A stretch of DNA of 46,902 bases. Origin: Draconibacterium orientale (GTDB lineage Bacteria > Bacteroidota > Bacteroidia > Bacteroidales > JAADGE01). Made by a program: the position numbers and the translations under genes. Positions 17,574 through 27,000 of this stretch are shown here, in pieces (positions within the stretch are counted from its first letter, which is position 1; every line of letters starts with the position of its first letter). The stretch covers positions 1-46,902 of the forward strand of contig DYMH01000009.1 in the NCBI GenBank assembly GCA_020721645.1, written 5' to 3'. A model generated the notes under the pieces. That model did not search any database and had not been told where the DNA came from. It saw nothing but the letters and a program-made list of their open reading frames with translations.

Positions 17574-18325
17574 TTTTTCGTTTTGGGTTTAAAAATTTTA
17601 TTTCGACCGATTCCGATTTTGTTGAAAAAATATGAGATTGAAACGCCCAAAACACCAAGTCCGTATTTAATACTTCTTTTTAAATTGATAGATGAGGCTT
17701 CATCGAAATATTTTGTGGGACAGGTAATTTCTGCAATTTCGTAACCGGCGTAAAATATTTGAGCTATCATTTGATTATCGAACACAAAATCGTCGGAATT
17801 GGATTCGTAATCAATTTTTTCCAGAATTTCTCTCGAAAAAGCACGGTATCCTGTGTGATATTCCGATAATTTCTGGTTCATCAATAGATTTTGCGAAAGT
17901 GTCAGAAATCGATTCGAAACGTATTTGTACAAAGGCATTCCGCCTCGCAACGCACCTTTGCCGAGTATTCGCGAACCGATAACCGCAGGATAAACACCAT
18001 CGGCAATCAAATAACACATTGAACGTATTAATTTCGGAGTGTATTGATAATCGGGGTGAAGCATTACCGTGATGTCGGCACCGAGTTCCAAAGCTTTATC
18101 GTAACATGATTTTTGATTGCCTCCGTAGCCTCTGTTTTTTTGATGTTTAACGATGTGGCTGATACCGATTGCGGCTGCTGTTTCAACAGTTTTATCGCTG
18201 CTCAAATCATCAACCAAAATTACTTCATCGACAATGTCGAACGGAATTTCGTCGTAAGTTGTTTTTAATGTTTTTTCGGCATTGTAAGCCGGAAGTACAA
18301 CAGCTATTTTTTTATTGTTAATCAT
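17570..18325 (-). CDS. Family 2 glycosyltransferase (polyprenyl-phosphate sugar transferase type)
   Basis: A 251-residue GT-A glycosyltransferase without membrane segments: IAVVLPAYNAEKTL at the N-terminus, EVILVDDLSSDKT, GYGGNQKSCYDKALELGADITVMLHPDYQY, and GSRILGKGALRGGMPLYKYVSNR. This pattern resembles dolichyl/undecaprenyl-phosphate mannose or glucose synthases. Such enzymes supply lipid-linked sugars to GT39-type transferases, and a GT39 gene lies 108 bases upstream in the same direction. The pairing therefore suggests lipid-A or glycoprotein decoration, which is inference. Overlaps the Omp85-like gene by 4 bases. Confidence 0.88.
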   Translation of the reverse strand: MINNKKIAVVLPAYNAEKTLKTTYDEIPFDIVDEVILVDDLSSDKTVETAAAIGISHIVKHQKNRGYGGNQKSCYDKALELGADITVMLHPDYQYTPKLIRSMCYLIADGVYPAVIGSRILGKGALRGGMPLYKYVSNRFLTLSQNLLMNQKLSEYHTGYRAFSREILEKIDYESNSDDFVFDNQMIAQIFYAGYEIAEITCPTKYFDEASSINLKRSIKYGLGVLGVSISYFFNKIGIGRNKIFKPKTKN

Positions 18326-18433
18326 TATAAAAATATATTTGAGATATGAAGGTTTGTAGCAAAAGAATCAAGTAAAAGGAGTATTTTTTAGATATTTTCG
18401 TTTATTTAAGTTATTTAACAATTATCAATTAAA

Positions 18434-20092
18434 TTATTTGCCTTTTTCTTTGACAAAAAAAGAAAATCCGTTTTTGTCATATAATTTTGTAAATGTCGGA
18501 TAATTTTGCGAAAACTCTTTTTCGCTTGTAATTTTCATTATAAAATAACAGGTTTTATCATTTTCGCTCGTTAAAAGCTGATATTTGCTCTCGGCAGTGC
18601 GGGAGAGGGCTTTCTGTTTTTTGGAATAAAATAAATGGGCATAACTTTTAAAATTATAAGTTTCGATATAAGCATCTTCATTTTGATGTTTTTCGTAAAA
18701 TTCCAATGCTGCATTTTGCGAATATTGTTCGATTTTCGGAACGATAATACTCATCGACAAGTTGATGAATATCAAACTTAAAACAAAAATTGCGATAATT
18801 TTTCGAGTGTAATTTGTGCGAAAAACGATGAATGCAGCCGGAATCCCAAGCAACAATATCAATCCGATTAAAAATTCAAAACCCGACCATGCCGGATTTG
18901 CCGCCAGATTGGCTACGGCAAAATCATCTTTTATAATTCCGGATTCAATTATTTTTTCTTTATTCGCTGCAATAAATTGTAAACCGGTTACGGCAAAGCC
19001 TAAAACAAAAGATACAAAAATCAGCAATCCCGAAACAATTTTCAATGCTCTAAAATTTCCTTTTTCGGTCTGATATACAGCCAATGCAGCTAAAAATGTC
19101 AATGGAAAATAACAGAGCGAGGAGTAATGTACAATTTTTGTTTTTACGATTGTGAACAAAATCAGAACAACCCCAAAAAGTATCATCATCAATTGGCGGA
19201 ATATTTTTTGAGTGTCGGTTTCTTCAAATGTTCGTCGAAATGATTTTAACGCAAAAACAGAAGCCGGAAAAACGCCGAAAAACAAGACTACAAAATGATA
19301 GCCCAAAAATCCTCCGTGACCCGCGTCTTTGGTCTGAAACAATCGAATTTGATAGATGACAAAATCTTTCAAGACATCGAAATTTCCGAATGCGGCTTGT
19401 AATATAAACCAGAATCCGCCAACAAATGTTAAGACGACAGAAAAAATCAATATCTCGGAAATTGATATTTTAATTTTGAATTTTTTCAAAATCAAAAAAA
19501 CAAATCCGCTTAAACCGAAAATCAAAATTGCAGCCGGACCTTTTGTCATAACTGCCAAACCGAGGAATACTGCGGAAAGTGCAATGATTTTTTTTCTCTT
19601 CGATTCTTCTGTTAAAAATCGAATAAAATACACGATACTTAAAAAAATAAAGAGATTGAACCACGGGTCGATGATTCCGGATTTGAAATAAAAATGAGGA
19701 AGAATTGAGCCTGTGTATGCCAAAACCCAAAATAAACCCATTCGTGAATCGTAAAATTTTCGCCCGATTTCAAACAAAATCAATAATGTAAAAATGCCTA
19801 ACAGCGCATTTGGGAAACGTGCTGCTAATTCGTTGATACCGAAAATTTTCATCGAAACCACTTGCAACCAAATAAAAAGCGGAGGTTTTTCCCAAAACAG
19901 CTCAAAATTGATGTGTACGTTTAAATAATCACCAGTAACAATCATTTCGCGAGCCGATTCGGCAAAATTTATTTCGTCCCAATCGAACAAATGAACGGCT
20001 CCCAAAAACGGGAAAAATAACAAAGAAGAAATTAAAATGATAAAAAGTCTGATTTTGAGCAAGTTTGAAGGCTCTTTCGCGTTAAACTCCAT
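18434..20092 (-). CDS. ArnT/PMT-like family 39 glycosyltransferase
   Basis: A 552-residue integral membrane protein with about ten to twelve hydrophobic segments. The N-terminal periplasmic loop has the GT39 signature FDWDEINFAESAREM, with the acidic pair needed for catalysis, followed by FWEKPPLFIWLQ and NELAARFPNALLG. A soluble C-terminal domain of about 100 residues follows the last membrane span. The family moves a sugar from a polyprenyl-phosphate donor to lipid A or protein at the periplasmic face. It lies 8 bases after the CBS-ACT gene and upstream of the GT2 that may make its donor. The acceptor is unknown. Confidence 0.85.
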   Translation of the reverse strand: MEFNAKEPSNLLKIRLFIILISSLLFFPFLGAVHLFDWDEINFAESAREMIVTGDYLNVHINFELFWEKPPLFIWLQVVSMKIFGINELAARFPNALLGIFTLLILFEIGRKFYDSRMGLFWVLAYTGSILPHFYFKSGIIDPWFNLFIFLSIVYFIRFLTEESKRKKIIALSAVFLGLAVMTKGPAAILIFGLSGFVFLILKKFKIKISISEILIFSVVLTFVGGFWFILQAAFGNFDVLKDFVIYQIRLFQTKDAGHGGFLGYHFVVLFFGVFPASVFALKSFRRTFEETDTQKIFRQLMMILFGVVLILFTIVKTKIVHYSSLCYFPLTFLAALAVYQTEKGNFRALKIVSGLLIFVSFVLGFAVTGLQFIAANKEKIIESGIIKDDFAVANLAANPAWSGFEFLIGLILLLGIPAAFIVFRTNYTRKIIAIFVLSLIFINLSMSIIVPKIEQYSQNAALEFYEKHQNEDAYIETYNFKSYAHLFYSKKQKALSRTAESKYQLLTSENDKTCYFIMKITSEKEFSQNYPTFTKLYDKNGFSFFVKEKGK

Positions 20093-20100
20093 TCTGTGGC

Positions 20101-20766
20101 TTAAATATTAAGATAATTCATAAATTCTTCGTATCGGTCTTCCACCAATCGTTTCATCTTATCTTCTTCGGAATACGAGGTTTTGACAGTGTAATCGTAG
20201 CGTTCAAACGTTTGGCGAATTGCCGAAATATCCAAGGTATTGAGTTTTATTGTTACGTTCAACAACGTCGATTCGTCGGAAGTATGAATGTAGCTGCTGA
20301 GAATTTTAGCCCCGTTTCCTTCAACAATTCCCGAAATTTGTGCCAAAGAATAGTCGATATGATTCATTTCCAGAACCATAACTGCTCCCGGTTCCTGTGC
20401 CGCCGTAAAATTTGAAAAATGTTGAACCAAATCGTGTAAAGTGATAATTCCCAGATATTTCATTTTCGCATTCAAAACCGGAATTATCGAAAGTTTTTGC
20501 TTGGCAACCAAATCAATAACATCGTAAATGTGCTTATCGTGCATAATAAAAGGGCGAAAAAGCGACAACTTATGTGAGCCGATTGGCTCATCAGCCATGT
20601 TGTAATCGTAAATATCGTTATCGGAAATCAAACCCAGAAATTCATTGTTATCGACAATCGGAAGGTGCGAAATCCGGAAAATTTCCATCCAATTTAGGGC
20701 TTTGGCTCCACTGTCGGTGGTTTGCACCGCAGGTACAACGTCCGATATAAGATCTTTTGCCTGCAT
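20101..20766 (-). CDS. CBS-pair protein with C-terminal ACT-like domain
   Basis: A 221-residue soluble protein. Two CBS motifs occupy residues about 1-125 (LISDVVPAVQTTDSGAKALNWM ... LPIVDNNEFLGLISDNDIY, then KLSIIPVLNAKMKYLGIITLHDLVQHF). The last 85 residues (MVLEMNHIDYSLAQISGIVEGNGAKILSSY...) look like an ACT fold. CBS pairs bind adenosine nucleotides and ACT domains small ligands, so it is probably a metabolic sensor; the target is unknown. Such a gene is often found near nadK and pdxJ in Bacteroidota. It is the first gene of the operon with the GT39, 8 bases ahead of it. Confidence 0.85.
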   Translation of the reverse strand: MQAKDLISDVVPAVQTTDSGAKALNWMEIFRISHLPIVDNNEFLGLISDNDIYDYNMADEPIGSHKLSLFRPFIMHDKHIYDVIDLVAKQKLSIIPVLNAKMKYLGIITLHDLVQHFSNFTAAQEPGAVMVLEMNHIDYSLAQISGIVEGNGAKILSSYIHTSDESTLLNVTIKLNTLDISAIRQTFERYDYTVKTSYSEEDKMKRLVEDRYEEFMNYLNI

Positions 20767-20832
20767 GATTTAAAATTTAGTTTTTCGCAATACTTTCTGT
20801 AAAAAATGTAATTTTGCACAATATTTAAAACG

Positions 20833-20840
20833 CAAAAATA
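20833..20840 (-). promoter_or_regulatory. -7 element (TATTTTTG on minus strand) for the CBS/GT39 operon
   Basis: Exact TAnnTTTG match 67 bases upstream of the CBS gene start. A divergent TAATTTTG at 20809-20816 on the plus strand could serve pdxJ but lies 140 bases from it. Confidence 0.45.
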
Positions 20841-20956
20841 TTTAAAAATATTGACAGTCTCAATTCTTATTTTTAAGATGATACATAAGAGGCGGAATTT
20901 GAGATTTTTACATCAATTTCCCGAACATTTTATATCGAATTATAAAAAATATCAAA

Positions 20957-21676
20957 ATGACAAAACTCAGCGTAAATATCAATAAAATAGCAACACTCCG
21001 TAACGCACGCGGAGGAAACGTTCCCGATGTGTTGAAAGTTGCCGTAGATTGCGAATCGTTTGGTGCACAGGGTATTACTATTCATCCGCGACCCGATGAA
21101 CGGCATATTCGTTATCAAGACGCTTTGGATTTGAAAAAAGTTGTCCGAACCGAGTTGAATATCGAAGGAAATCCCGAAAAAAAATTCATCGATTTGGTGT
21201 TGAAAATCAAACCAGTGCAAGTTACTTTGGTGCCCGATGCTCCCGATGCTTTAACCTCAAATTCGGGTTGGGACACAATTAAGAATGAACAGTTTTTATC
21301 CGAAATTATTGCAGAATTTCATAAAGCAGGTATTCGTACCTCGATTTTTATAGGAACGGAAGCTGCGATGATAGAGCGAGCCGCAAAAATAGGCACCAAT
21401 CGTGTCGAATTATACACCGAACCGTATGCCGCACAATTTTCGGCTAACCCGCAAAAAGCTGTCGAACCTTTTGTGAAAGCTGCACAGGTGGCGTTGGCAA
21501 ACGGTTTGGCTCTGAATGCAGGGCATGATTTGAATTTGGAAAATTTGAATTTTTTTTATAAAAATATTCCGGAATTGGCAGAAGTTTCCATTGGGCACGC
21601 ACTTATTGCCGATGCTTTGTATTACGGGTTGCACAACACAATCCAAATGTATTTGAGGCAATTAAGTAATGGTTAA
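20957..21676 (+). CDS. pdxJ: Pyridoxine 5'-phosphate synthase
   Basis: A 239-residue PdxJ, which condenses 1-deoxyxylulose 5-phosphate with 3-amino-2-oxopropyl phosphate to give pyridoxine 5'-phosphate. Visible motifs are [50 protein letters not shown] and the C-terminal [21 protein letters not shown]. The PdxA partner is at 33102-34199 in this window. The last codons and stop (LSNG-stop) are encoded by the start of a miniature inverted-repeat element (21662-21766), so the native C-terminus may have been altered after MYLRQ. Confidence 0.96.
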   Translation: MTKLSVNINKIATLRNARGGNVPDVLKVAVDCESFGAQGITIHPRPDERHIRYQDALDLKKVVRTELNIEGNPEKKFIDLVLKIKPVQVTLVPDAPDALTSNSGWDTIKNEQFLSEIIAEFHKAGIRTSIFIGTEAAMIERAAKIGTNRVELYTEPYAAQFSANPQKAVEPFVKAAQVALANGLALNAGHDLNLENLNFFYKNIPELAEVSIGHALIADALYYGLHNTIQMYLRQLSNG

Positions 21677-21766
21677 TTATTAATTATTAATTGTTAATGA
21701 AGTAATAATTTGATTTCGATAAGAATAGGGACATTATAATACAAATAAATCTGTCAGATTACTTAT
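21662..21766 (+). repeat. MITE-like element, copy 1 (overlaps the pdxJ stop)
   Basis: A 105-base AT-rich element beginning TTAAGTAAT and ending ATTACTTAT, so the ends are near-perfect 9-base inverted repeats. It is about 85% identical over its length to the reverse complement of 34247-34346; the main difference is a short TAATTAT-type expansion present only here. It is non-coding, apart from supplying the stop codon of pdxJ. Confidence 0.8.
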
Positions 21767-21851
21767 AATGAAAATGTGGAAATTGCCTGAACTACCGAGT
21801 ATTACGTGATTATTAAAATTAAAATCTAAGCCGTTTAGAGTATAGTAAAAA

Positions 21852-22649
21852 ATGAAACTTTTTTACAGAAAAATAGGAAAAGGTGAGCCGCTGGTTATTG
21901 CACACGGATTGTACGGAATGTCGGACAATTGGATGTCGATAGCAAAAACTTTGTCCGAAAATTTTGAAGTCATCGTTCCCGATTTGCGGAATCACGGGCA
22001 ATCGCCTTGGGCAGATTCGCACACATACAGCGATTTGGCAGGCGATTTACTTGAATTATTGAACGATTTATCAATTGAAAAAGCAAATTTTCTCGGACAT
22101 TCGATGGGCGGAAAAGTTGTGATGAAATTGGCTTTGGAAAATCCGGGAAACATTAAAAAACTTATCGTAGCCGATGTTTCGCCCCGAAATTATATCGATT
22201 TTGAAGAAAAAAGCGGATTTAACCATTCCGATGTCTTAAAATTGCTTCAAAATATTGATTTACGAAATATAAAATTGAGAACAGAAGCCGAAAATGTGTT
22301 ATCATACAAAGTTTCGGACAAGCGAATTCGACAATTTTTGATGAAGAATATTTCACGCGAAAAAAACGGCACATTTGCGTTCAAACTCAATGCTGTTGCT
22401 TTATTCAATAATTTGAATGAAATAGCCGGTGAAATCAATTTGGCAAACGGCAAAATATTTAACGGTGATATTTTGTTTATCAAAGGTGATAAATCGAATT
22501 ATATTCGCGAAAGCGACAGGTCGCAAATATTAGAGTTATTTCCTTCGGCTCGATTTGTTACAGTTAAAAATGCAGGACACTGGCTTCATGCCGAGCAACC
22601 GGAAGTTTTTGCCGGAGTGGTGCGGAATTTTTTACTTTCAAAATATTGA
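21852..22649 (+). CDS. Alpha/beta-fold hydrolase (YbfF-like esterase)
   Basis: A 265-residue alpha/beta hydrolase. Visible are the oxyanion region (VIAHGLYGMSDNW), VPDLRNHGQSPW as in the YbfF esterases, and the nucleophile elbow FLGHSMGGKV with Ser. Near the C-terminus are FIKGDKSNYI and the catalytic His in VKNAGHWLHAEQPE. Cytoplasmic, with no signal peptide. YbfF-type enzymes hydrolyse acyl esters or acyl-CoA in vitro; the substrate here is unknown. It lies 175 bases after pdxJ, separated by the repeat element, and is the last gene before the repeat-rich accessory stretch. Confidence 0.88.
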   Translation: MKLFYRKIGKGEPLVIAHGLYGMSDNWMSIAKTLSENFEVIVPDLRNHGQSPWADSHTYSDLAGDLLELLNDLSIEKANFLGHSMGGKVVMKLALENPGNIKKLIVADVSPRNYIDFEEKSGFNHSDVLKLLQNIDLRNIKLRTEAENVLSYKVSDKRIRQFLMKNISREKNGTFAFKLNAVALFNNLNEIAGEINLANGKIFNGDILFIKGDKSNYIRESDRSQILELFPSARFVTVKNAGHWLHAEQPEVFAGVVRNFLLSKY

Positions 22650-22693
22650 TTTTCAGGGTAAGGCGAAGAGGAAAGTAAAAAAACGGCGAGATT

Positions 22694-22800
22694 TTTTTTA
22701 GATATTGTTTCCGAAAACAAGAAGATAAATAAATTATATACAGCGTTTGCCGGTTTTGTAGAAACTTGTTGCACACGTCTCAAAATTTTCGGAACTTAGA
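22694..22800 (+). repeat. Direct repeat flanking the toxin-antitoxin pair, copy A
   Basis: About 100 bases roughly 75-80% identical to 23909-24016 in the same orientation. Shared blocks include ATTG-TTCCGAAAAC-AGAAGAT and the palindromic GTTGCACACGTCTC followed by AAAATTTTCGGAA. This copy is degenerate on the left half of the palindrome (GTAGAAACTTGTT). Confidence 0.7.
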
Positions 22801-22912
22801 CGTGCGTATCTTTCAGAACAGAGACGTTCGCAACTAACAAAACAGAGACGTTCACAACTAACAAAACAGAGACGTGCGCAACTATCAAAACAGAGACGTG
22901 CGCAACACGTCT
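22793..22912. repeat. Tandem array of five 24-base units
   Basis: Five consecutive 24-base units start at 22793, 22817, 22841, 22865 and 22889. The core is AACAGAGACGTKCGCAACTA followed by ACAA or TCAA. The first unit is degenerate and the last runs into ACACGTCTCTAC, which closes a palindrome. The core is half of the GAGACGTGT palindrome seen at 23977-23997, so the array appears to have grown by slippage within that element. Confidence 0.85.
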
Positions 22913-22973
22913 CTACGGACAATGGTGAAGTCAACGTAATCGAATATCCGAAAATGTTAAATTATAAGACAAC

Positions 22974-23034
22974 CCTGTCGGCGGCTTTACGCCCCGACAG
23001 CGGTTTGAAGGTAACCGAATCAACCGCTGACAGG
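22974..23034. repeat. Nested palindrome
   Basis: Inner arms CGACAGCGGTT (22995-23005) and AACCGCTGACA (23022-23032) pair with one mismatch, and outer CCTGTC (22974-22979) pairs with GACAGG (23029-23034). The DNA is more GC-rich than its surroundings. It looks like a dispersed intergenic repeat or a structured RNA; no T-run follows. Confidence 0.6.
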
Positions 23035-23141
23035 ACTTTTAGTCGCCGTTAGGTTTTTCTGAAGAAGAAGAGCTGTAAAGAAATTAAAATTCATTAACTT
23101 CATTTGCCGTAGGAGAGAATGTCATCAATATAAACACCGTA

Positions 23142-23195
23142 TATCTTTGAAGAAAACATTCTTTGCGAAAGTTTTACAAAAATTGTATATTTGTA
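23142..23195 (+). promoter_or_regulatory. Promoters of the toxin-antitoxin operon
   Basis: TTTG (23164-23167) and TATATTTG (23188-23195) have the 24-base spacing of a Bacteroidota promoter, 14 bases before the antitoxin ATG. A second -7 element, TATCTTTG, is at 23142-23149. Confidence 0.65.
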
Positions 23196-23209
23196 GAAAA
23201 TATTAAATT

Positions 23210-23482
23210 ATGGACTTACTAATCGAAAAGTCGCTGTTTCTGAAACGTTTTGAACAAGTAACGGATGTTGATTTAATTGTCACTCTTAATAAACTTTTAG
23301 AGTACGCTTTACCTCGACAAAAAAAAACCGATGAATTACCGGATAACGAAGATATGTCGGATAATTACGAGTTGAGTGACGAACACAAAAAAATATTAGA
23401 CGAAAGATTGTTATCTTATCGGAAAAATCCGGAAAATTTACTCAGTTGGAACGAAGTGAAAAAGAGAATCAGGACAAAATGA
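23210..23482 (+). CDS. Antitoxin of a RelE/ParE-type pair
   Basis: A 90-residue acidic protein. Its C-terminal part (ELSDEHKKILDERLLSYRKNPENLLSWNEVKKRI) has the Lx-rL...P...sWeevkkri pattern of the addiction-module component family that partners RelE/ParE toxins; that end wraps the toxin. The N-terminal 40 residues may dimerise or bind the operator. The stop overlaps the toxin start (ATGA), the normal antitoxin-first arrangement. It probably represses its own promoter at 23142-23195. Confidence 0.75.
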   Translation: MDLLIEKSLFLKRFEQVTDVDLIVTLNKLLEYALPRQKKTDELPDNEDMSDNYELSDEHKKILDERLLSYRKNPENLLSWNEVKKRIRTK

Positions 23483-23787
23483 GCAAGAAAAAATACAACA
23501 TAAATTTTATTCCTGAAACAGCGAAAGATATTGAAAAGGCAAAAGAGTGGTACAACTTGCAAAATGAAAATTTAGGAGATGAATTTGTCGATGAAGTTGA
23601 GAAAACACTTGAAGGTATTCAAAATAATCCATGTCAATATGCCGAGAAATATAAAAAAATGAGACAAGCCAAAACGGACAGATTTCCTTATTTGATATCG
23701 TATATTATTGAAAAATTAGAAATAATAGTCCTTTCTGTTTTGCACTGGAGTCGTAATCCGAAAGAATTTAATAAGAGATACAAATAA
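23479..23787 (+). CDS. RelE/ParE-superfamily toxin
   Basis: A 102-residue basic protein with the RelE/ParE layout: an N-terminal strand (YNINFIPETAKDIEKAKEWY), two helices with LGDEFVDEVEKTLEGIQNNP, and C-terminal strands KTDRFPYLISYIIEKLEIIVLSVLHWSRNPK. The RFPY...Y and V..HWSRNP elements are common in ParE-like members. The frame is open further upstream, but the ATG at 23479 overlaps the antitoxin stop and matches the usual length. Whether it cleaves mRNA or targets gyrase cannot be told from sequence. Confidence 0.82.
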   Translation: MSKKKYNINFIPETAKDIEKAKEWYNLQNENLGDEFVDEVEKTLEGIQNNPCQYAEKYKKMRQAKTDRFPYLISYIIEKLEIIVLSVLHWSRNPKEFNKRYK

Positions 23788-23908
23788 TACATTTCTCCGG
23801 CTCAGCGAAGAATGAAGCAAAAAGAACGGTAACTCGGCTTTGTTTAGCGAAGCGTAACTTCGGTACAATTGTCTGAACCATGATTTTTGGGATTAAAGGA
23901 TTGTTCGG

Positions 23909-24016
23909 ATTTTCTAAAATATTGTGTCCGAAAACGAGAAGATGAAAAATCCGGAAACTCCTTTGTCGGTATTGTAGAGACGTGTTGCACACGTCTCAAA
24001 ATTTTCGGAATAGAGA
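23909..24016 (+). repeat. Direct repeat flanking the toxin-antitoxin pair, copy B
   Basis: Matches 22694-22800 in the same orientation. It contains a perfect palindrome: GAGACGTGT (23977-23985), 3-base loop, ACACGTCTC (23989-23997). A second, one-mismatch palindrome of the same sequence follows at 24012-24034. The surrounding gap 23788-24056 has no other feature. Confidence 0.7.
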
Positions 24017-24056
24017 CGTGTGCAACACGTTTCTGCGTGGAATTTGACAGAGTAAT

Positions 24057-27000
24057 TTAATCAATGTATTTATCCAAATATTCTTTCGAAATTTTCTGAA
24101 AATTACCAAAAATTTTTATAGTATTCGTTAATTCGAGAATTTTTAAAGGGTCGATGACCCAAATTTTTGCTGTTTTTATTCCGTTTTTTTCATATACTGC
24201 GATAATATATTTACTGTCCGATGAAAAACTAAGATTCACGATACTGCCCGGATTCGATAATTTTATCATTTCTCGTTCGTTGGAATTATACAGACGCAAA
24301 AAACCATCGTTACTTCCGGTTATCAGATATTTTTCATCGGGCGAAAAAGCTGCGGAGCTGATATTATTTTTCAGATAATCTGCAGTTTTTACAGTGTGGT
24401 TTTTCAAATCAGCAAAACGTAATATATTATCATCGCCGCATATCAAGAGCTTTGTTGCAACTAAATTGGTTTGTAACGAGCGAATACCACAATCCTCAAT
24501 GTTAAATGTATTTTCATTTTTGCCCGAAATAAGCCATTGCGAAATTATTCCGTTATTATCTGATGAAACAATAGAGTTTTTATTAGACAAAAAAATGGCA
24601 TTGGTGCATTTGCCTTCGGTTCTGAAAACTTTTTCGGGGATATTTTTTTTGATATTCCAAAGAATTGCCAAACTATCGTCGGAAGCCGAAAGCAAAAAAA
24701 TCGAATCGTGCGAAAAACAAATAGAATTGATTTTTTTATGATGAGCTTTGAGGACTGTTATTTCTTTGCCGGAAAGTGTGTGCAAACTCAGATTCCCATC
24801 TATGCTGCCAACAGCAATCGTATTTCCGGAATTTGAAAATGCAATGGCACTGATTGTTGTGTTGCCGACACTAAAATCGGCACTGAATTTTCCTGTTAAA
24901 TCACTGAGTGAAACTTGATTTGCCGATACTGTCAAAATTTTCAAACCATCGGGCGAAAAAATTGCAAAATCGGCAGTTTTAATATTTTCCATTGGGTTTA
25001 AAAGTCTTCCGAAATGCCAATTTCTGATAGTTTTATCATCGCCGACAGAAAAAATTGTGTTCGATGCTTTATCAAATTCGGCATCTAAAATATTTGCTGA
25101 ATGCCCTTTCAATGTACCGATTAATTCGCCGTTTACGTTCCAAATTTTAATGGTTTTATCCCGCGAAGTGCTAATAATACGAGTGTCGTCATCGGAAAAT
25201 TCGGCAGAATTGAGCCAGTCGGTATGTCCTCGAAACACCATTTGATTGAAACCCGTCAAATCGGTCAGCCAAGCGATGTGGTTTTTCCCCGAACGGTCGT
25301 TTATTGAGACAATAATTTTTTCGGAATTATGCGAAAATCTCACCGATTGAATTAATGGGAAATAGTAGGAGTTTTTGTTCGGAACGGGCAATTCTCTCAG
25401 GAATTTGCCTTCTGTATTATAGAGTTTTACGGTAAATTCATCGGCTGTAACAATAAATTCGCCGTTGGGCGAAAAATCGGCGGAATATACATCAAAATCA
25501 TGTTGTGGCAGTTCCGAAATCAGATGCGAATCGGCACGCCAAAGCTTCAATTTCCCTGCTGCATCGGAGGTTAGGAATTTATCCATATCGGGCGAAAAAC
25601 GGCACAACCAAACTACGTTATCGGAAGCTTTGAATCGGCGAAATTCGAGTCCTTTCAAATTATAAAAACACACAAAACCTTGGGCATCTGTGAGTGTGAT
25701 AATTTTACCGTCCGGTGTGAAATCGCTCGAAATTATTGGTGATTCATGTGATATTCTGAGAATTTCTTTTCCCGATAAATCGTTGAGAATCAGAAAATAA
25801 GTTTTTTGTCGGTGATTTGTGTTGCTTGTCAATATCGATTTTCGGTCGGGCGAAATCTGTGCCGAAACCGTCGTTTTTGTTATATTTCCTAATATTGAGT
25901 AGAAAGATTCGCCGGAATAATACGCCGTAATCAGAGAACCCGCAGCATTGGCATTTTTCGGGTTGATGCGATAGGCTTCTTCGGCAAGTCGAAAAGCTGT
26001 TGTGGGGTCGGTTTCTATTTCTTTTGCAGCGTAGTAAGCAAAAAGATTGGAGCGAGAGGTAATTTCGTTGAGTTCCGATTTTTTCCGGGCTGCATTAATA
26101 AAAAAAATTCCGATAAGTGCCATGACAAAAGCTGCAAAGCCGATGATGGTAAAGGTTTTAATTTTTCGGACTTTCAGAAGTTGAAAATCGGCTTTCTTTT
26201 TCAGAACTTCTGCTTGTTTCAATTTTTCGAGAGCGAATAATTCGGCATTTTTTCGGCGATTTTTCGATTCAATAATCGGCGAAATCCATAAATCATCGCA
26301 CAGTTCGATGTACGAATCGTTGGTGTTTTGTTGAAATTCGAGAAGTAATCTGCGTTTTTTCAGATAATTTAAAATACTGCCTTCAACGGCAAATTGCTGT
26401 TCGGCAGCTCCTTTGTATATCGACAATTTTTTTTGTTCATGTTCCAAAATCAAAAATTCTTCAATAAAATAGCGTGCTTTGTTACGTTCGGATTCGGTAG
26501 GTATCTCGTTTAATATTTTTTCGTAAAAGGTTAATAAAATCGAATTCAAATCCGAGTCGTTTTTTAATTGAATTTCGCCGTTTTCTATAAATAGATTTTC
26601 AATATACAAACCAAAGAGTTGAATAAAAATAGGGCGAATATTTCGTTTTCCGTTTTTTGATAAAAAAATGAGAATGCGTTCAAGGGTTTCGGAGGAGAAC
26701 TCAAATTCATGTGATATAAACACACTCAATCCGTTGATTTTTAGATTGTATATTGCGGGATTTGCCAGAGCTTTCGATGCTTGTTCGATTGAAAAAAATT
26801 GCAAATTAAATATCGAATTTTCTATTTCGGGAAATAGAGGGAAATGAGTTTCAAATTTTTTGAACGCAATGGTGTTGCTCGAAAAAATAACGCGAACATC
26901 GTTTTGTGTTTCTAAATGTCGGCGACCTTCATCAGTCAGTAAATCAGTGTTTACTCGTAATTTTGCTTCAATATCATTTTTAATTTCGGAGGGAATATTT

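Larger units (their letters stand above)
22650..23209. other. Repeat-rich gene-free region
   Basis: 560 bases without a credible gene. It holds in order: one arm of a direct repeat (22694-22800), a 24-base tandem array (22793-22912), a nested palindrome (22974-23034), and the promoter region of the toxin-antitoxin pair (23142-23195). Apparent minus-strand reading frames here only translate the tandem array. Confidence 0.75.

Noticed and set aside
22734-22934. Cys/Arg-rich minus-strand reading frame with an octapeptide repeat
   Set aside because: It only translates the 24-base tandem array and has no promoter or start context; the array is better explained as slippage in a palindromic repeat.
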